DNA of 64,000 nucleotides from Bacteroidetes bacterium 41-46 (GTDB lineage: Bacteria; Bacteroidota; Bacteroidia; Bacteroidales; UBA932), in NCBI GenBank assembly GCA_001897515.1, contig MKTA01000033.1:107973-171972 (forward strand), written 5' to 3'. The notes beneath the pieces are model-generated. The model searched no databases. It was given only the letters and a program-made list of their open reading frames with translations, and was not told where the DNA came from. Made by a program: the position numbers and the translations under genes. Of this stretch, positions 1 to 8,499 are shown one piece after another (the first letter of the stretch is position 1; each line of letters starts with the position of its first letter).

Positions 1-1
1 C

Positions 2-673
2 AAGCCCATGTTGATGGTAACAGATCCTCCTTATGGAGTGAATTATGATCCAAGCTGGAGGGCCAAAGTAGGAGGAAAGATTAAGTCTGTAAGCAAAGTT
101 ACAAATGATGATAATCCTTCCTGGTTTAACGCGTATGTTCTCTTCCCCGGTAATGTAGTTTACATATGGCATGGGGCTCTTTTTACACACGTCTTTGCCA
201 CCGATATCGAGGAGGCCGGTTTTAGCCTTATATCTCAAATAATTTGGAATAAAAATACTTGTGCAATGTCCAGGGGAGATATCCACTGGAAGCATGAATC
301 GTGCTGGTATGGAGTGAAAAAGGGACAGAGACACAACTGGCAAGGGGCAAGAAATGTAATGTCAGTGTGGGATATCCAAAACCTATCATCAAAAAGCGTC
401 CGGGAGAGAGAGGGGGTTTCAGGTCATGGGACACAGAAACCAATTGAGTGCATGGCTAGGCCGATAATGAATAATTCAGCTATTAACGACTTGGTTTATG
501 ATCCTTTCATTGGTTCCGGGACAACTATGGTGGCAGCTCATCAGCTTCACAGGAACTGTTATGCAATGGAAATCACACCAAAACATTGTCAGATGGTAAT
601 TGAAAGAATGAAGCGGTTTGACTCAAAAATTATTGTAACAATTAATGGTCTAGAGTATAATGGCAACATATGA
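2..673 (+). CDS. DNA adenine-N6 methyltransferase, 5'-truncated by window edge
   Basis: This is a site-specific DNA methyltransferase that would transfer a methyl group from S-adenosylmethionine to adenine (N6) or possibly cytosine (N4). The catalytic DPPY motif lies just after the first in-window Met, and the AdoMet-binding motif (DPFIGSGTT) lies about 160 residues later. That order, catalytic motif first, is the beta-class arrangement. The reading frame is open to the left edge, so the true start is probably outside the window. Relatives in phages often carry an N-terminal ParB-like domain, which could be in the missing part. Its end overlaps the next gene by 14 bases, and it sits directly before the terminase genes. 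It probably modifies phage DNA against host restriction; target specificity cannot be read from the sequence. Confidence 0.85.
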   Translation, partial: KPMLMVTDPPYGVNYDPSWRAKVGGKIKSVSKVTNDDNPSWFNAYVLFPGNVVYIWHGALFTHVFATDIEEAGFSLISQIIWNKNTCAMSRGDIHWKHESCWYGVKKGQRHNWQGARNVMSVWDIQNLSSKSVREREGVSGHGTQKPIECMARPIMNNSAINDLVYDPFIGSGTTMVAAHQLHRNCYAMEITPKHCQMVIERMKRFDSKIIVTINGLEYNGNI

Positions 674-971
674 TAGTCACATACTTGTAAAAGTAAGGAA
701 TTGGGCAGCATTAAAATACTCTCCATCAAGAATTATCACTTTGCTTGATCTATCCAAGGAGGATGCTCTGGTTTTTCTTGATGATATTGAAACAGAAGAC
801 CATCCACTGAAGAAGATGTATGAATTAGGCATTGCGATAGGAGAATACAATATGGATGTATCTCTTGTGAAGCAAGCAGAAGGTGGTAATATGGATGCAG
901 AGATTCAATTAAGACAACGCCAAAAGGAGTTGAAAATCAGAGAAATAAAAAAAGAGTTGTTTGGAGTATGA
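660..971 (+). CDS. Small helical protein, possible terminase small-subunit component
   Basis: The product has 103 residues and is largely helical. Residues about 20-42 (SPSRIITLLDLSKEDALVF) look like a helix-turn-helix, as in DNA-binding small terminase subunits. The C-terminal third is charged and coiled-coil-like. It overlaps the methyltransferase upstream and is coupled to the next gene by an ATGA overlap. Its place two genes before the large terminase supports a role in recognising packaging DNA, but no family was recognised with certainty. Confidence 0.55.
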   Translation: MATYDSHILVKVRNWAALKYSPSRIITLLDLSKEDALVFLDDIETEDHPLKKMYELGIAIGEYNMDVSLVKQAEGGNMDAEIQLRQRQKELKIREIKKELFGV

Positions 972-1600
972 ATAAGCTAGAGAGGTTACAGACTATTGAT
1001 CCTGATGTGTTGCAGAACTTCCTGAAAACGCGCAGAAGCGCTGCTCTTCCTGAAGATTTGCAGGACTACATTATTAAAATTAATGCTGTACCCTCTATCG
1101 TTCATCACCAGGGCGCTAATATGACCAGAGTGGTAAGAGCCCTTCAGAAACAGTTTCCGGCCATTAACTATAGTACAGCTCGTGATATCTATTACGATGC
1201 AATGAACTTCTTCCATATTGATGATACAATTACCGTAGATGCCTGGGATAATTATTATGCAGATAAAATGGAGGATCTGGCCAGAGTCAGCATTGCCCTG
1301 GATAAACTTGACACTGCGAAAAGATGCTATGACAAGGCCCACGAATTCAGGACCAAAGCTGCAGAGAGGATTAAAGTGACAGACTGGCAAGTGCCCGTAT
1401 TCATCATTACTAACAAGGTTAAACATACTGATCTTGGATTTGAGAAGAAGAGCCTTCATGATATTGTCAGAAAGGATGAAGATGGATTTTACATAAATCT
1501 GATCAACTCTCTTGAGACTTCAGATAAGGAGAAAAAGAGACTTATCAGAGAAGCAAATATTGTTGATGTTGAACATGAGGAGGTAATGGAAGATGAATAG
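968..1600 (+). CDS. Putative terminase small subunit
   Basis: The product has 210 residues and no transmembrane segment. It is mostly helical, with an acidic C-terminal tail rich in Glu. The start overlaps the preceding stop (ATGA) and the end overlaps the large terminase start by 8 bases, so translation is likely coupled. Small terminase subunits bind the packaging start site and feed DNA to the large subunit. The assignment rests mainly on position and size, because no diagnostic motif is visible. The gene before it is the other candidate for this role. Confidence 0.5.
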   Translation: MNKLERLQTIDPDVLQNFLKTRRSAALPEDLQDYIIKINAVPSIVHHQGANMTRVVRALQKQFPAINYSTARDIYYDAMNFFHIDDTITVDAWDNYYADKMEDLARVSIALDKLDTAKRCYDKAHEFRTKAAERIKVTDWQVPVFIITNKVKHTDLGFEKKSLHDIVRKDEDGFYINLINSLETSDKEKKRLIREANIVDVEHEEVMEDE

Positions 1601-3299
1601 TGAAAATGAATATATCAGTTTTGAAGAGCTTTATTTGAATAATATGCAGTTGCTAGTTCAGATAGTAGACTGCAATACTGTTATCATAGAGGCTGGCAGG
1701 GGAACCGGAAAAACAGAAGGTGTAACCAGTAGAAGGACCATTGCAGTTGCTAAGGATCTCCCAAGGGAAACATCTGTATTAGCTCACAAATCATATGTAG
1801 CATTGCTCGCCAATGTAGTGCCTAATATCCTTGCATTTTATTCAGAACCAAGAGGAGATGAACAGAAGCCACTTCTAAGAGAGGGAGTTGATTATGTGGT
1901 AGGGGAGAGAACTTTACCAGGACATTTTCAGAAACCAAGATTTGCGCCGGAGCATCCTGAGCATACAATCTTCTTTGCGAATGGCCATAACATTCGTCTT
2001 GTGGCTACAGATCAGCAAGAGTCAATCGCAGGATCAAATATTGTGCACATTTTTATAGAGGAGATGAAGCTCAATAAAGGGGATAAACTTAAGAGCAGAC
2101 TTATTCCGGCAATGCGTATTGGCAGGCTGTCAAAAAACATATCTCAGACACAGGCTTCTATCTACTATCAGGGAGTCACCGGTGTATCTGATACTGCTAG
2201 AGTTTCAATAGGAGAGGACTCGTGGTTTCAGGAGTATGAGGAGAATATGAATGAAGAGCTTGTTGCTGAAATTGTAACTCTTTCACTGCATATTAATGAA
2301 GCTCTCTACAATATTCATCAGGGGAGAAATGTAGAGGCAATGCATAAAAGAGTAGCAAAATACTCTCCAATTCTAAACAGAATGCGTAAGGTGGCCACCC
2401 TGTATATGAGGGTAAGTACCTTCATCAACCGGGACGTGTTAGGCCCTCAATATTTTGCCACTCAAAAGAAAATGCTTACATCTTCTGAGTTCCTGACCTC
2501 AATCTGCTCTATCAGAGAGAAGAAGGCAGAGAATATGTTCGTAGCCAACTTTGATGAGCTGACTCATACATTTGATGATTCTTACAAATATGAGGCAATA
2601 ATGAAGTTTAACCTGAAAGATAACTTCAGAATCACTTCCGAATATCTGAAACATTACAACCCTGACGAAAAACTGGAACTCGGATTTGATCCCGGATCGT
2701 TTGCTTCATTTGTTGTTGCCCAAGAAAACAGAAAAGCAAACGAATACAGGATCCTCAAGGAGCACTATGTTTATTCTCCAAAAGACCTCCCGGAATTGGC
2801 CAGAGAGTTCAATCAGTTTTGGTGCAATCGTAGAAATAGAAATATTGACTTGTATTATGACCGGGCAGGTAATCAGCGCAAACCACAAAAAAGGCAACAC
2901 GAAACTGACGCAAAAGAACTCAAACACGAGCTGGAGAAATACGGGTGGAGAGTCCGCCTGATGAGTTTAAATCAAAGAACGATTTTTCACTGGGAGCTTT
3001 ACAAGTTGATGCTAAAGTTGTTTGCGCCTGATGATAAGGCGGTTCCAAAAATTTTGATTGATTCAAACGAATGCCCTAATCTGATATCATCAATTTATGC
3101 AGCACCAATAAAAAAAGGTTCTAATCCAATTGAGCTGGATAAATCAAGTGAAGTTAAGTTGCCATTAAACCTTCAGGCAGGCTTATCTACTCAAATTCCT
3201 TCCGGAATGTTCTATTTGCTGTGGGGAAAATTTGAGAAATTTTTAATTATGACAAAAGGTGCTTTTTCGGGCACTCTTCCGGGAAATATGACGGTGTAA
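1593..3299 (+). CDS. terL: Terminase large subunit (phage 1)
   Basis: This is the DNA-packaging motor ATPase and nuclease that pumps phage DNA through the portal and cuts it. The 568-residue product has a Walker A motif at residues 33-41 (EAGRGTGKT). A Walker B strand ending in two Glu (VHIFIEE) lies at about 151-157. A likely RNase-H-fold nuclease strand containing Asp (GFDPG) lies in the C-terminal half, followed by conserved DRAG-type residues (YYDRAGN). The length is normal for the family. The start overlaps the preceding gene by 8 bases. A 293-base gap separates it from the next gene. Confidence 0.85.
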   Translation: MNSENEYISFEELYLNNMQLLVQIVDCNTVIIEAGRGTGKTEGVTSRRTIAVAKDLPRETSVLAHKSYVALLANVVPNILAFYSEPRGDEQKPLLREGVDYVVGERTLPGHFQKPRFAPEHPEHTIFFANGHNIRLVATDQQESIAGSNIVHIFIEEMKLNKGDKLKSRLIPAMRIGRLSKNISQTQASIYYQGVTGVSDTARVSIGEDSWFQEYEENMNEELVAEIVTLSLHINEALYNIHQGRNVEAMHKRVAKYSPILNRMRKVATLYMRVSTFINRDVLGPQYFATQKKMLTSSEFLTSICSIREKKAENMFVANFDELTHTFDDSYKYEAIMKFNLKDNFRITSEYLKHYNPDEKLELGFDPGSFASFVVAQENRKANEYRILKEHYVYSPKDLPELAREFNQFWCNRRNRNIDLYYDRAGNQRKPQKRQHETDAKELKHELEKYGWRVRLMSLNQRTIFHWELYKLMLKLFAPDDKAVPKILIDSNECPNLISSIYAAPIKKGSNPIELDKSSEVKLPLNLQAGLSTQIPSGMFYLLWGKFEKFLIMTKGAFSGTLPGNMTV

Positions 3300-3592
3300 A
3301 ATATATAAAATTGAGGGGTGATGACATTAAAGCAAGGTTTAAAATATTGATAGACAATATTTATATAGGGAAATGGGAAAAAAATAAAAAAAATCCCGAT
3401 TCGAAACCTCGAGGCGCTGATTTTGAGAAATGAAATGCAGATAGACGGAATGTCGGAAAATATGATGGGGCTTGGGTTTCGGGATATAGATAGTGTCTAT
3501 TGACTCAAATGCAATATCGGGATCAAATTAAAGAGGATGTTTGTGCAATGCATGTCCTTTATCACTTGGTAAACAGACGTGATCTTTGAACT
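3300..3592 (+). other. Non-coding leader with alternative base pairing
   Basis: No credible gene is seen in this gap between the large terminase and the portal operon, although neighbouring genes overlap. ATCCCGAT at 3393-3400 is perfectly complementary to ATCGGGAT at 3516-3523. The same left arm, extended as ATCCC plus GAAACC (3403-3408), can instead pair with GGTTTC-GGGAT at 3475-3485. The two pairings exclude each other, which is the pattern of a regulatory leader. No promoter or terminator was identified, and the function is unknown. Confidence 0.35.
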
Positions 3593-3910
3593 ATGGAAAC
3601 GATTGATGGACATAAGGCTCTGAAGACTTTAGAGGATATTACTAAAGCAGGAGAAACATTTACTATCTCATTCTTCAAGTGTTCGCGTTCAAAAAGAGAA
3701 GCATCAACAAAGTTGAGGACAATCTCTGGCTGTAGGACTAGGGCTCAGATGCCACACGAGAAATGGGATATTGATGGAGACAATTACTTTTTGTTTGAGT
3801 GTTTAGAGGGGCCTAAAGCCTGTTATAAATATCTAATTAGATACATAGGCCTCCCTTACGATAATTATAGATTAAAGAGAGTTAAATGGGTTAATAATGA
3901 TGAAGAGTAG
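3593..3910 (+). CDS. Hypothetical phage protein before portal
   Basis: The product has 105 residues and a Lys/Arg-rich segment at about 29-52 (KCSRSKREAS...). No domain was recognised. The ATG follows the structured leader directly, and the 3' end overlaps the portal start by 14 bases, so the two are probably translated together. Its basic character and place between terminase and portal would suit a small head-assembly or DNA-binding protein, but this is only inference. Confidence 0.55.
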   Translation: METIDGHKALKTLEDITKAGETFTISFFKCSRSKREASTKLRTISGCRTRAQMPHEKWDIDGDNYFLFECLEGPKACYKYLIRYIGLPYDNYRLKRVKWVNNDEE

Positions 3911-5384
3911 TAATAAGTATGCATTGAACAGCCTTGGCTATATAAAAGCCGGGCCAGATACATTCACTTATCAGATAGGTGAAACATTACAGGAGGCTCA
4001 AGAACTCTTCTCAGACTCTATACAGAGTACAGGAAGGAGTAATGCCCAACTGGTGAAAGTAGATAAGTATAAAGTCTATCCGGCAGGATATAACAACCTA
4101 GAGCCTAATGAGCAGAAAGAGATGATTGCTTCTAACAGACTGCTCCCTGAGCTTATAGAGAAGCAGATCCGTATGCTCTATGGGACCGGACCTGTTCTCT
4201 ATATTACTAGAAGAAAGGGCAAGGATGTCTGGAAGGAGTTTGTGGAGCACCAAGAGATTGAAGAATGGTTAGATTCGTGGTTAGAGAACGGCCTTGCTGA
4301 TGATTATAAGACATACTTCAACAAGGCGATCCGCTCATACTACTACGATGAAGGAGTGTTTACAAAGTGGAGAATGACTGTAGGGATGAGAGTGGGGATT
4401 AATAAAGTAGCCGGGTTAGAGCATGTGTCAAATCTGAGGGCGAGACTGGCCACTACTGCAGACACAATGAACAGAACAGACTACGAAGATAGTGAGTTTA
4501 ACTATGTAATTATTGGCAACTGGATGCAGCCGGGCAAAGAGTATAAGGTTTATAATCGCTTTGATTATACTGCTCCATTCTCACACCCCACTGCAATAAG
4601 CTACTCTAAGAACCCTTCTCATGGCGAAGAGATTTATGCGTACAATGTCTTTTTCAGGGGTATCAGGGCCTGGGTAATTGGATCTAATCGTACTCCTGAA
4701 TATATCAACAGCTTCCTAGAAAATGCCATCTCTGCAAGGCTCCATATCATCATCCCAAATGCGTGGGTGCAGTCAAAAGTTGAGATGCTTAAAGATATGT
4801 GTTCGACTAATTCAGAGAGGAAATCAGATAATCAAGAGTTACTTATTATTAAGTTCTCTGACTCAGATATTATGGAGGTAGGAACTGAGTATCATGAAGG
4901 ATTAATAGCAGAATACACAACTAAAGAACTGCGAAAATTGGCTAACTATCTATCGGGTGCCGGCAAAAATCAGGGTAAATTGTATGCCTCATACAGCTTC
5001 ACAAATAGTGAAGGCCAGGAGGAGCGTTGGAAAATTGAAGAAATTCCGAATAAATCCAAGGAGTATATTGAAGCTCATACAACCTACGATAAGCGTGCAG
5101 ATGAGGTTATTACATCAGCCAAGGGTGTAGACTCCTCAATCTCGAATATTTCTAAGGATGGTGTTATTTCCAAGTCCGGAGCGGATGCGCATTATAATTA
5201 CATGATCTACCTGAATGGGCTTACCATTCCGGAGGATGTTGTTTGCCGGGACATCAATTTTGCCATTAAATTGAACTTCCCTGAAGCTTATAAAACAGGT
5301 ATAAGGCTCGGATTTTACCGTTCTGCGATTGAGAAACAGCAGAATGTATCAGAAGATAACAGACTCACAAATTCACAAGTTTAG
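3897..5384 (+). CDS. Portal protein (phage 1)
   Basis: Portal proteins form the dodecameric ring at one vertex of the capsid through which DNA enters and leaves. The 495-residue length, the position after the large terminase, and the overall composition match Bacteroidetes-type portal proteins: an N-terminal region with YKVYPAGYNNLEPNEQ, a Trp/Tyr-rich central region, and an extended Ser/Asn-rich C-terminus. Two adjacent ATG codons (3897 and 3900) could both be used. The next gene starts two bases after the stop. Normally a protease or scaffold gene and the capsid gene would follow, and none do here. Confidence 0.75.
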   Translation: MMKSSNKYALNSLGYIKAGPDTFTYQIGETLQEAQELFSDSIQSTGRSNAQLVKVDKYKVYPAGYNNLEPNEQKEMIASNRLLPELIEKQIRMLYGTGPVLYITRRKGKDVWKEFVEHQEIEEWLDSWLENGLADDYKTYFNKAIRSYYYDEGVFTKWRMTVGMRVGINKVAGLEHVSNLRARLATTADTMNRTDYEDSEFNYVIIGNWMQPGKEYKVYNRFDYTAPFSHPTAISYSKNPSHGEEIYAYNVFFRGIRAWVIGSNRTPEYINSFLENAISARLHIIIPNAWVQSKVEMLKDMCSTNSERKSDNQELLIIKFSDSDIMEVGTEYHEGLIAEYTTKELRKLANYLSGAGKNQGKLYASYSFTNSEGQEERWKIEEIPNKSKEYIEAHTTYDKRADEVITSAKGVDSSISNISKDGVISKSGADAHYNYMIYLNGLTIPEDVVCRDINFAIKLNFPEAYKTGIRLGFYRSAIEKQQNVSEDNRLTNSQV

Positions 5385-5386
5385 AC

Positions 5387-6256
5387 ATGAATACAATAGA
5401 CTTTTTTGATAGTATAGATGAATTCAGATCATTTGCACCAGGAGTAGACGGATCTCTACTACTTGAGTCCCTCTATCCCTCATTTTTGCCAACAAGAACC
5501 AAGATTCAGGAGGTAATAACGCTAGCGGTTTATGATGCTATTAAGGCTGATTCAGCGGCTGAAAATTCTGCTCATATGCCTGCTGTTTTGGCAATTAAAT
5601 CTGCTGTATCAAACTATACAATGTATAAATACTTGATTTTTGATGCTGTGAGCAAAAACGGGAGCGAGCAAAAGCTTTATAAATATCAACTAGAAGAGAT
5701 ACGAGAGGAATATATCACACTGTTTTGGGCCTCTATGGATGAGTTGCTGAGATATCTGAATTCACACCCTGATTTGGGTAACTGGAAAGATTCAGACCAA
5801 TATAAACAACTACAGGAGCTGCCAATAAAAAATGCTAAAGAGTTCAATGGCTACTTTGGTATTGACAATTCTCCATATTTCTTCTCCAAGATTCAGTTTT
5901 TAATCAAGAAGATTAATCAAGACCAAATTATTCCAAGAATAGGAGACATTTCATTGCTCACAAACAAAAAGTTAAAGGATAAGTGTAAAAGAGCTCTCTG
6001 TAGCCATGTTATGGCTGAAGCTGCAATGCTGTTTGACATCACAGAGTTGCCAAAATCTATCAGAAATGATGTTGCTCACGAATTCACCAAAGGAGGCACA
6101 GCTGTTCAGGTAAGAGAAAAGCTCAATGCTATAATTATGAAAGATGTTCTGGGCTACTATGCAGATATTGAGAGATCAAAAACACTCTCTTCCGGAGTAA
6201 CCGAGAATGTAGTTAATAACAATCGTGAAAGCGATAAAATATATTTTATGTCATGA
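5387..6256 (+). CDS. Putative head-tail connector, DUF6712-like
   Basis: The 289-residue product is mostly helical. Its middle segment (LFWASMDELLRYLNSHPD, then a region with FNGYFGI) resembles the family I know as DUF6712 from Bacteroides phages, which usually lies just downstream of the capsid gene and is thought to act in the neck. Here it lies directly after the portal. It does not look like a capsid protein, lacking the beta-rich HK97-type composition. It overlaps the next gene by four bases (ATGA). Confidence 0.5.
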   Translation: MNTIDFFDSIDEFRSFAPGVDGSLLLESLYPSFLPTRTKIQEVITLAVYDAIKADSAAENSAHMPAVLAIKSAVSNYTMYKYLIFDAVSKNGSEQKLYKYQLEEIREEYITLFWASMDELLRYLNSHPDLGNWKDSDQYKQLQELPIKNAKEFNGYFGIDNSPYFFSKIQFLIKKINQDQIIPRIGDISLLTNKKLKDKCKRALCSHVMAEAAMLFDITELPKSIRNDVAHEFTKGGTAVQVREKLNAIIMKDVLGYYADIERSKTLSSGVTENVVNNNRESDKIYFMS

Positions 6257-7251
6257 TTACAAAACTTGAAAAAAGGCTCCTCGGAGCTTCAAATAATGTG
6301 ATATTTCCAACATCTTGGGAAGAACTGGATCCTGTTCAGTTTATTACTGTAATATGCATCCTTCTCGAGTTTAAGGCAAAGAAATTTGATGTCAGAGAGT
6401 TGCAGTTAAGACTCTACACAGAGCTATCTAACATTAATACCAGGCAAATTCTCAGAAGAGACTACAACTGGTTTGAAAAAGAGATTTTCGCAAACCTGGA
6501 CAGGATGAATTTCTGTTTTAAATATGTCTACGATGATCCTCGCTTCAAGAATCTGGATTTAAAGATGCAGAAGTTGCTTAAAAAAAATAATCCTGAGAAA
6601 ATTACAGACGAGCCTGAAGCTGTAATTGCATCAAAATTCAAGAGAACAGTAGAGATTGATGCTGCAATCAGTAAACAGCTAATCCCTAATATTTTTGTTG
6701 GGTTTAAGAAGTATTCAGGATATCGGTTTGAAAATAAAGGTGATATAGTTGATACTTCAATAATAGCTGAGCAGTTTGTTGATACGCTAACGATTATGTC
6801 GTTAATGGCTGATCATGGGGCTGATAACTACATTGATCTGTTTATATCTACTCTTTACTGCCCGGGCGAGTATTCTTCAGCTCAAGCAAAAGCAAATATT
6901 GACAAGTTTAAAAAATTAAACCCGGTTATCAAGTATGGGATTGTATTCAATTTTGAATCAATTCTCTCCTGGCTAACGGGTGAGACAAAGTATAATATCC
7001 TTTTCAGTCGCAAACCGAAAAAGGTTAAATCAAAACAGAACCTTGGCTTCAATGCCATAATATACTCTATAACTGAGAAGGGCTATGGTAATATTAAAGA
7101 GGTGTCAAAACTTAACCTGATTGAGTTTTTGGAGCTTATGTATAAAAACTTGATGGACTCAATAAATCAACTTGCAGAGTCAAAAATGAGCAAGGAGGAA
7201 ATATCTAAGAAGCTTAACCTCTCAATTGAGCATTTAAATCAGATATTATGA
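6253..7251 (+). CDS. Unknown morphogenesis protein, possible tail assembly chaperone
   Basis: The product has 332 residues. The N-terminal region (SWEELDPVQFITVICILLEF) resembles the start of chaperone-like phage proteins with a W-x-E-L-x-P-x-Q motif. The C-terminus ends with a helix-turn-helix-like stretch (MSKEEISKKLNLSIEHLNQ). It overlaps both neighbours by four bases. Its place a few genes before the tape measure would suit an assembly chaperone, but no family match is secure. Confidence 0.45.
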   Translation: MITKLEKRLLGASNNVIFPTSWEELDPVQFITVICILLEFKAKKFDVRELQLRLYTELSNINTRQILRRDYNWFEKEIFANLDRMNFCFKYVYDDPRFKNLDLKMQKLLKKNNPEKITDEPEAVIASKFKRTVEIDAAISKQLIPNIFVGFKKYSGYRFENKGDIVDTSIIAEQFVDTLTIMSLMADHGADNYIDLFISTLYCPGEYSSAQAKANIDKFKKLNPVIKYGIVFNFESILSWLTGETKYNILFSRKPKKVKSKQNLGFNAIIYSITEKGYGNIKEVSKLNLIEFLELMYKNLMDSINQLAESKMSKEEISKKLNLSIEHLNQIL

Positions 7252-7787
7252 TACTAGAAGATACATTCTTATTCTTTGCCAGATATCCGGAACATTCCGG
7301 AGTGATGAAGAACTTCAATAAGAAGTCTCAGGCAGAGAGGTATTTATCATTTAAAAGTGCAGCTCAAGCATTGAACATCAAGTCTACTTATCCAGAGATT
7401 ACAGACTATGTATTTGGGGTATCTGACGAAGCTGTAAAAAAGAGAATATCTACAATACAGGGGCTTTATCTATTTGTTGACTATGGCAATATAAGAACTA
7501 CTGAAAATTCTTATAAAGTGAAAAAAGATTCATTTGATCTTTCACTCACGATTGCTAAGCCATTCTCTTCCAATGCCGGATTTGATTCAATAGAAGAGCT
7601 AATTGAGATAGACAGGGCTCTAGAGTTGCTTGCACTTATTAAAACAAATATATCAGAGAACAGGGAGGATCCTTATGTTAAAAAACTGACTCTTCCCACT
7701 GAAATCATTCCCTTTGCTTCAAAAGAATTAAGCAATTCCTTTGGGTTCAGTATGGTATTTCAGTTAGAAGGGATTGAAATGATATAA
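7248..7787 (+). CDS. Unknown structural-module protein
   Basis: The 179-residue product has no membrane segment or recognised motif. The second half alternates predicted strand and helix and ends in a strand-rich stretch (FGFSMVFQLEGIEMI). Translation is coupled to the previous gene by an ATGA overlap, and the next gene begins after four bases. By position it could be a neck, tail-terminator or tail-tube protein, and it would be the only candidate tube in this phage. This is not established. Confidence 0.45.
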   Translation: MILEDTFLFFARYPEHSGVMKNFNKKSQAERYLSFKSAAQALNIKSTYPEITDYVFGVSDEAVKKRISTIQGLYLFVDYGNIRTTENSYKVKKDSFDLSLTIAKPFSSNAGFDSIEELIEIDRALELLALIKTNISENREDPYVKKLTLPTEIIPFASKELSNSFGFSMVFQLEGIEMI

Positions 7788-7791
7788 TAAC

Positions 7792-8109
7792 ATGGCTAAG
7801 AAAATTGGTTTCCAAAAATCAGATAATGAGAACTCTGATAAGAGTAAAGAAAAGAGGGACCCTGATGAGTTAAGCTACTCTCTTCTTGATGAATTCTGTG
7901 CTAAGTACGCACCTGCTGCAACAGTAGAGCAGTCAACAGACCAATTTACAACTGCAGAGATCACAAAGGCTATTATCTCATTCTCAGGAGATAGGTACTT
8001 AAAGAACGAACACATAAAGAATGCATTAATTGATAAAGGCTATAAATACTGTGTTGAGATTGAGAGCTATAAGCTTGTATTTAAATGGATGATAAAAGAG
8101 GTATTATGA
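7792..8109 (+). CDS. Small unknown structural-module protein
   Basis: The product has 105 residues with a charged, flexible N-terminus (Lys/Ser/Asp-rich, residues 1-25). A compact segment ends in LVFKWMIKEVL and may form a small winged-helix-like fold (TTAEITKAIISFSGDRYLKN). It overlaps the next gene by four bases. No function is assigned. Confidence 0.5.
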   Translation: MAKKIGFQKSDNENSDKSKEKRDPDELSYSLLDEFCAKYAPAATVEQSTDQFTTAEITKAIISFSGDRYLKNEHIKNALIDKGYKYCVEIESYKLVFKWMIKEVL

Positions 8110-8498
8110 TTTCGGATGGAGCATTGAAAACACATTATGTTAGAGAGATCCTTGAGAGGGACGCTAAGTTCATAAATGAAACTCAGGGCAAGGTTATATC
8201 TGAAAACTTAAGGAGAGTATCAGGTCGCTTGCTAAGGTCCATTTACAGAAATGACTTTCAAATACAGGCTGATGATAACAGGATGATGCTTCAATTTAAC
8301 TTCTTAAGATATCTACGTTTTCTTGACATAAAGAGCTCGATGGATAAGTTTAAAAGCAAAGATCTGCGCTCAAAACTAGCCTTATATAACCGAGTGATAT
8401 ATGGCCGGTTATACAATGAAACAAGGTCTGACATTAAATATGGCTTTACAGAGCAGATTAAAGATAGAATCAGAATGGAACTAGAAAAAGCTAAATGA
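8106..8498 (+). CDS. Putative tail completion protein (HK97 gp10-like)
   Basis: The 130-residue product resembles the small neck or tail completion proteins found just before tape measures in Bacteroides phages. It has an N-terminal helix, then SGRLLRSIYRNDFQI, a strand with LQFNFLRYLRFLDIK, and a C-terminal tail-like helix. I chose the ATG at 8106 because it overlaps the upstream stop (ATGA). A longer frame from 8085 would overlap more. It likely joins tail to head, by position and pattern only. Confidence 0.5.
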   Translation: MISDGALKTHYVREILERDAKFINETQGKVISENLRRVSGRLLRSIYRNDFQIQADDNRMMLQFNFLRYLRFLDIKSSMDKFKSKDLRSKLALYNRVIYGRLYNETRSDIKYGFTEQIKDRIRMELEKAK

Positions 8499-8499
8499 T

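Noticed and set aside
986..1459. Minus-strand frame of 157 codons over the phage 1 small terminase gene
   Set aside because: It lies within a tightly coupled plus-strand operon and its product is Cys/Ile-rich without any domain pattern, as expected for a shadow.
5387..6256. Product considered as the missing capsid protein of phage 1
   Set aside because: It is mostly helical and resembles a connector family (DUF6712-like) rather than the strand-rich HK97 fold; kept open only as a check.
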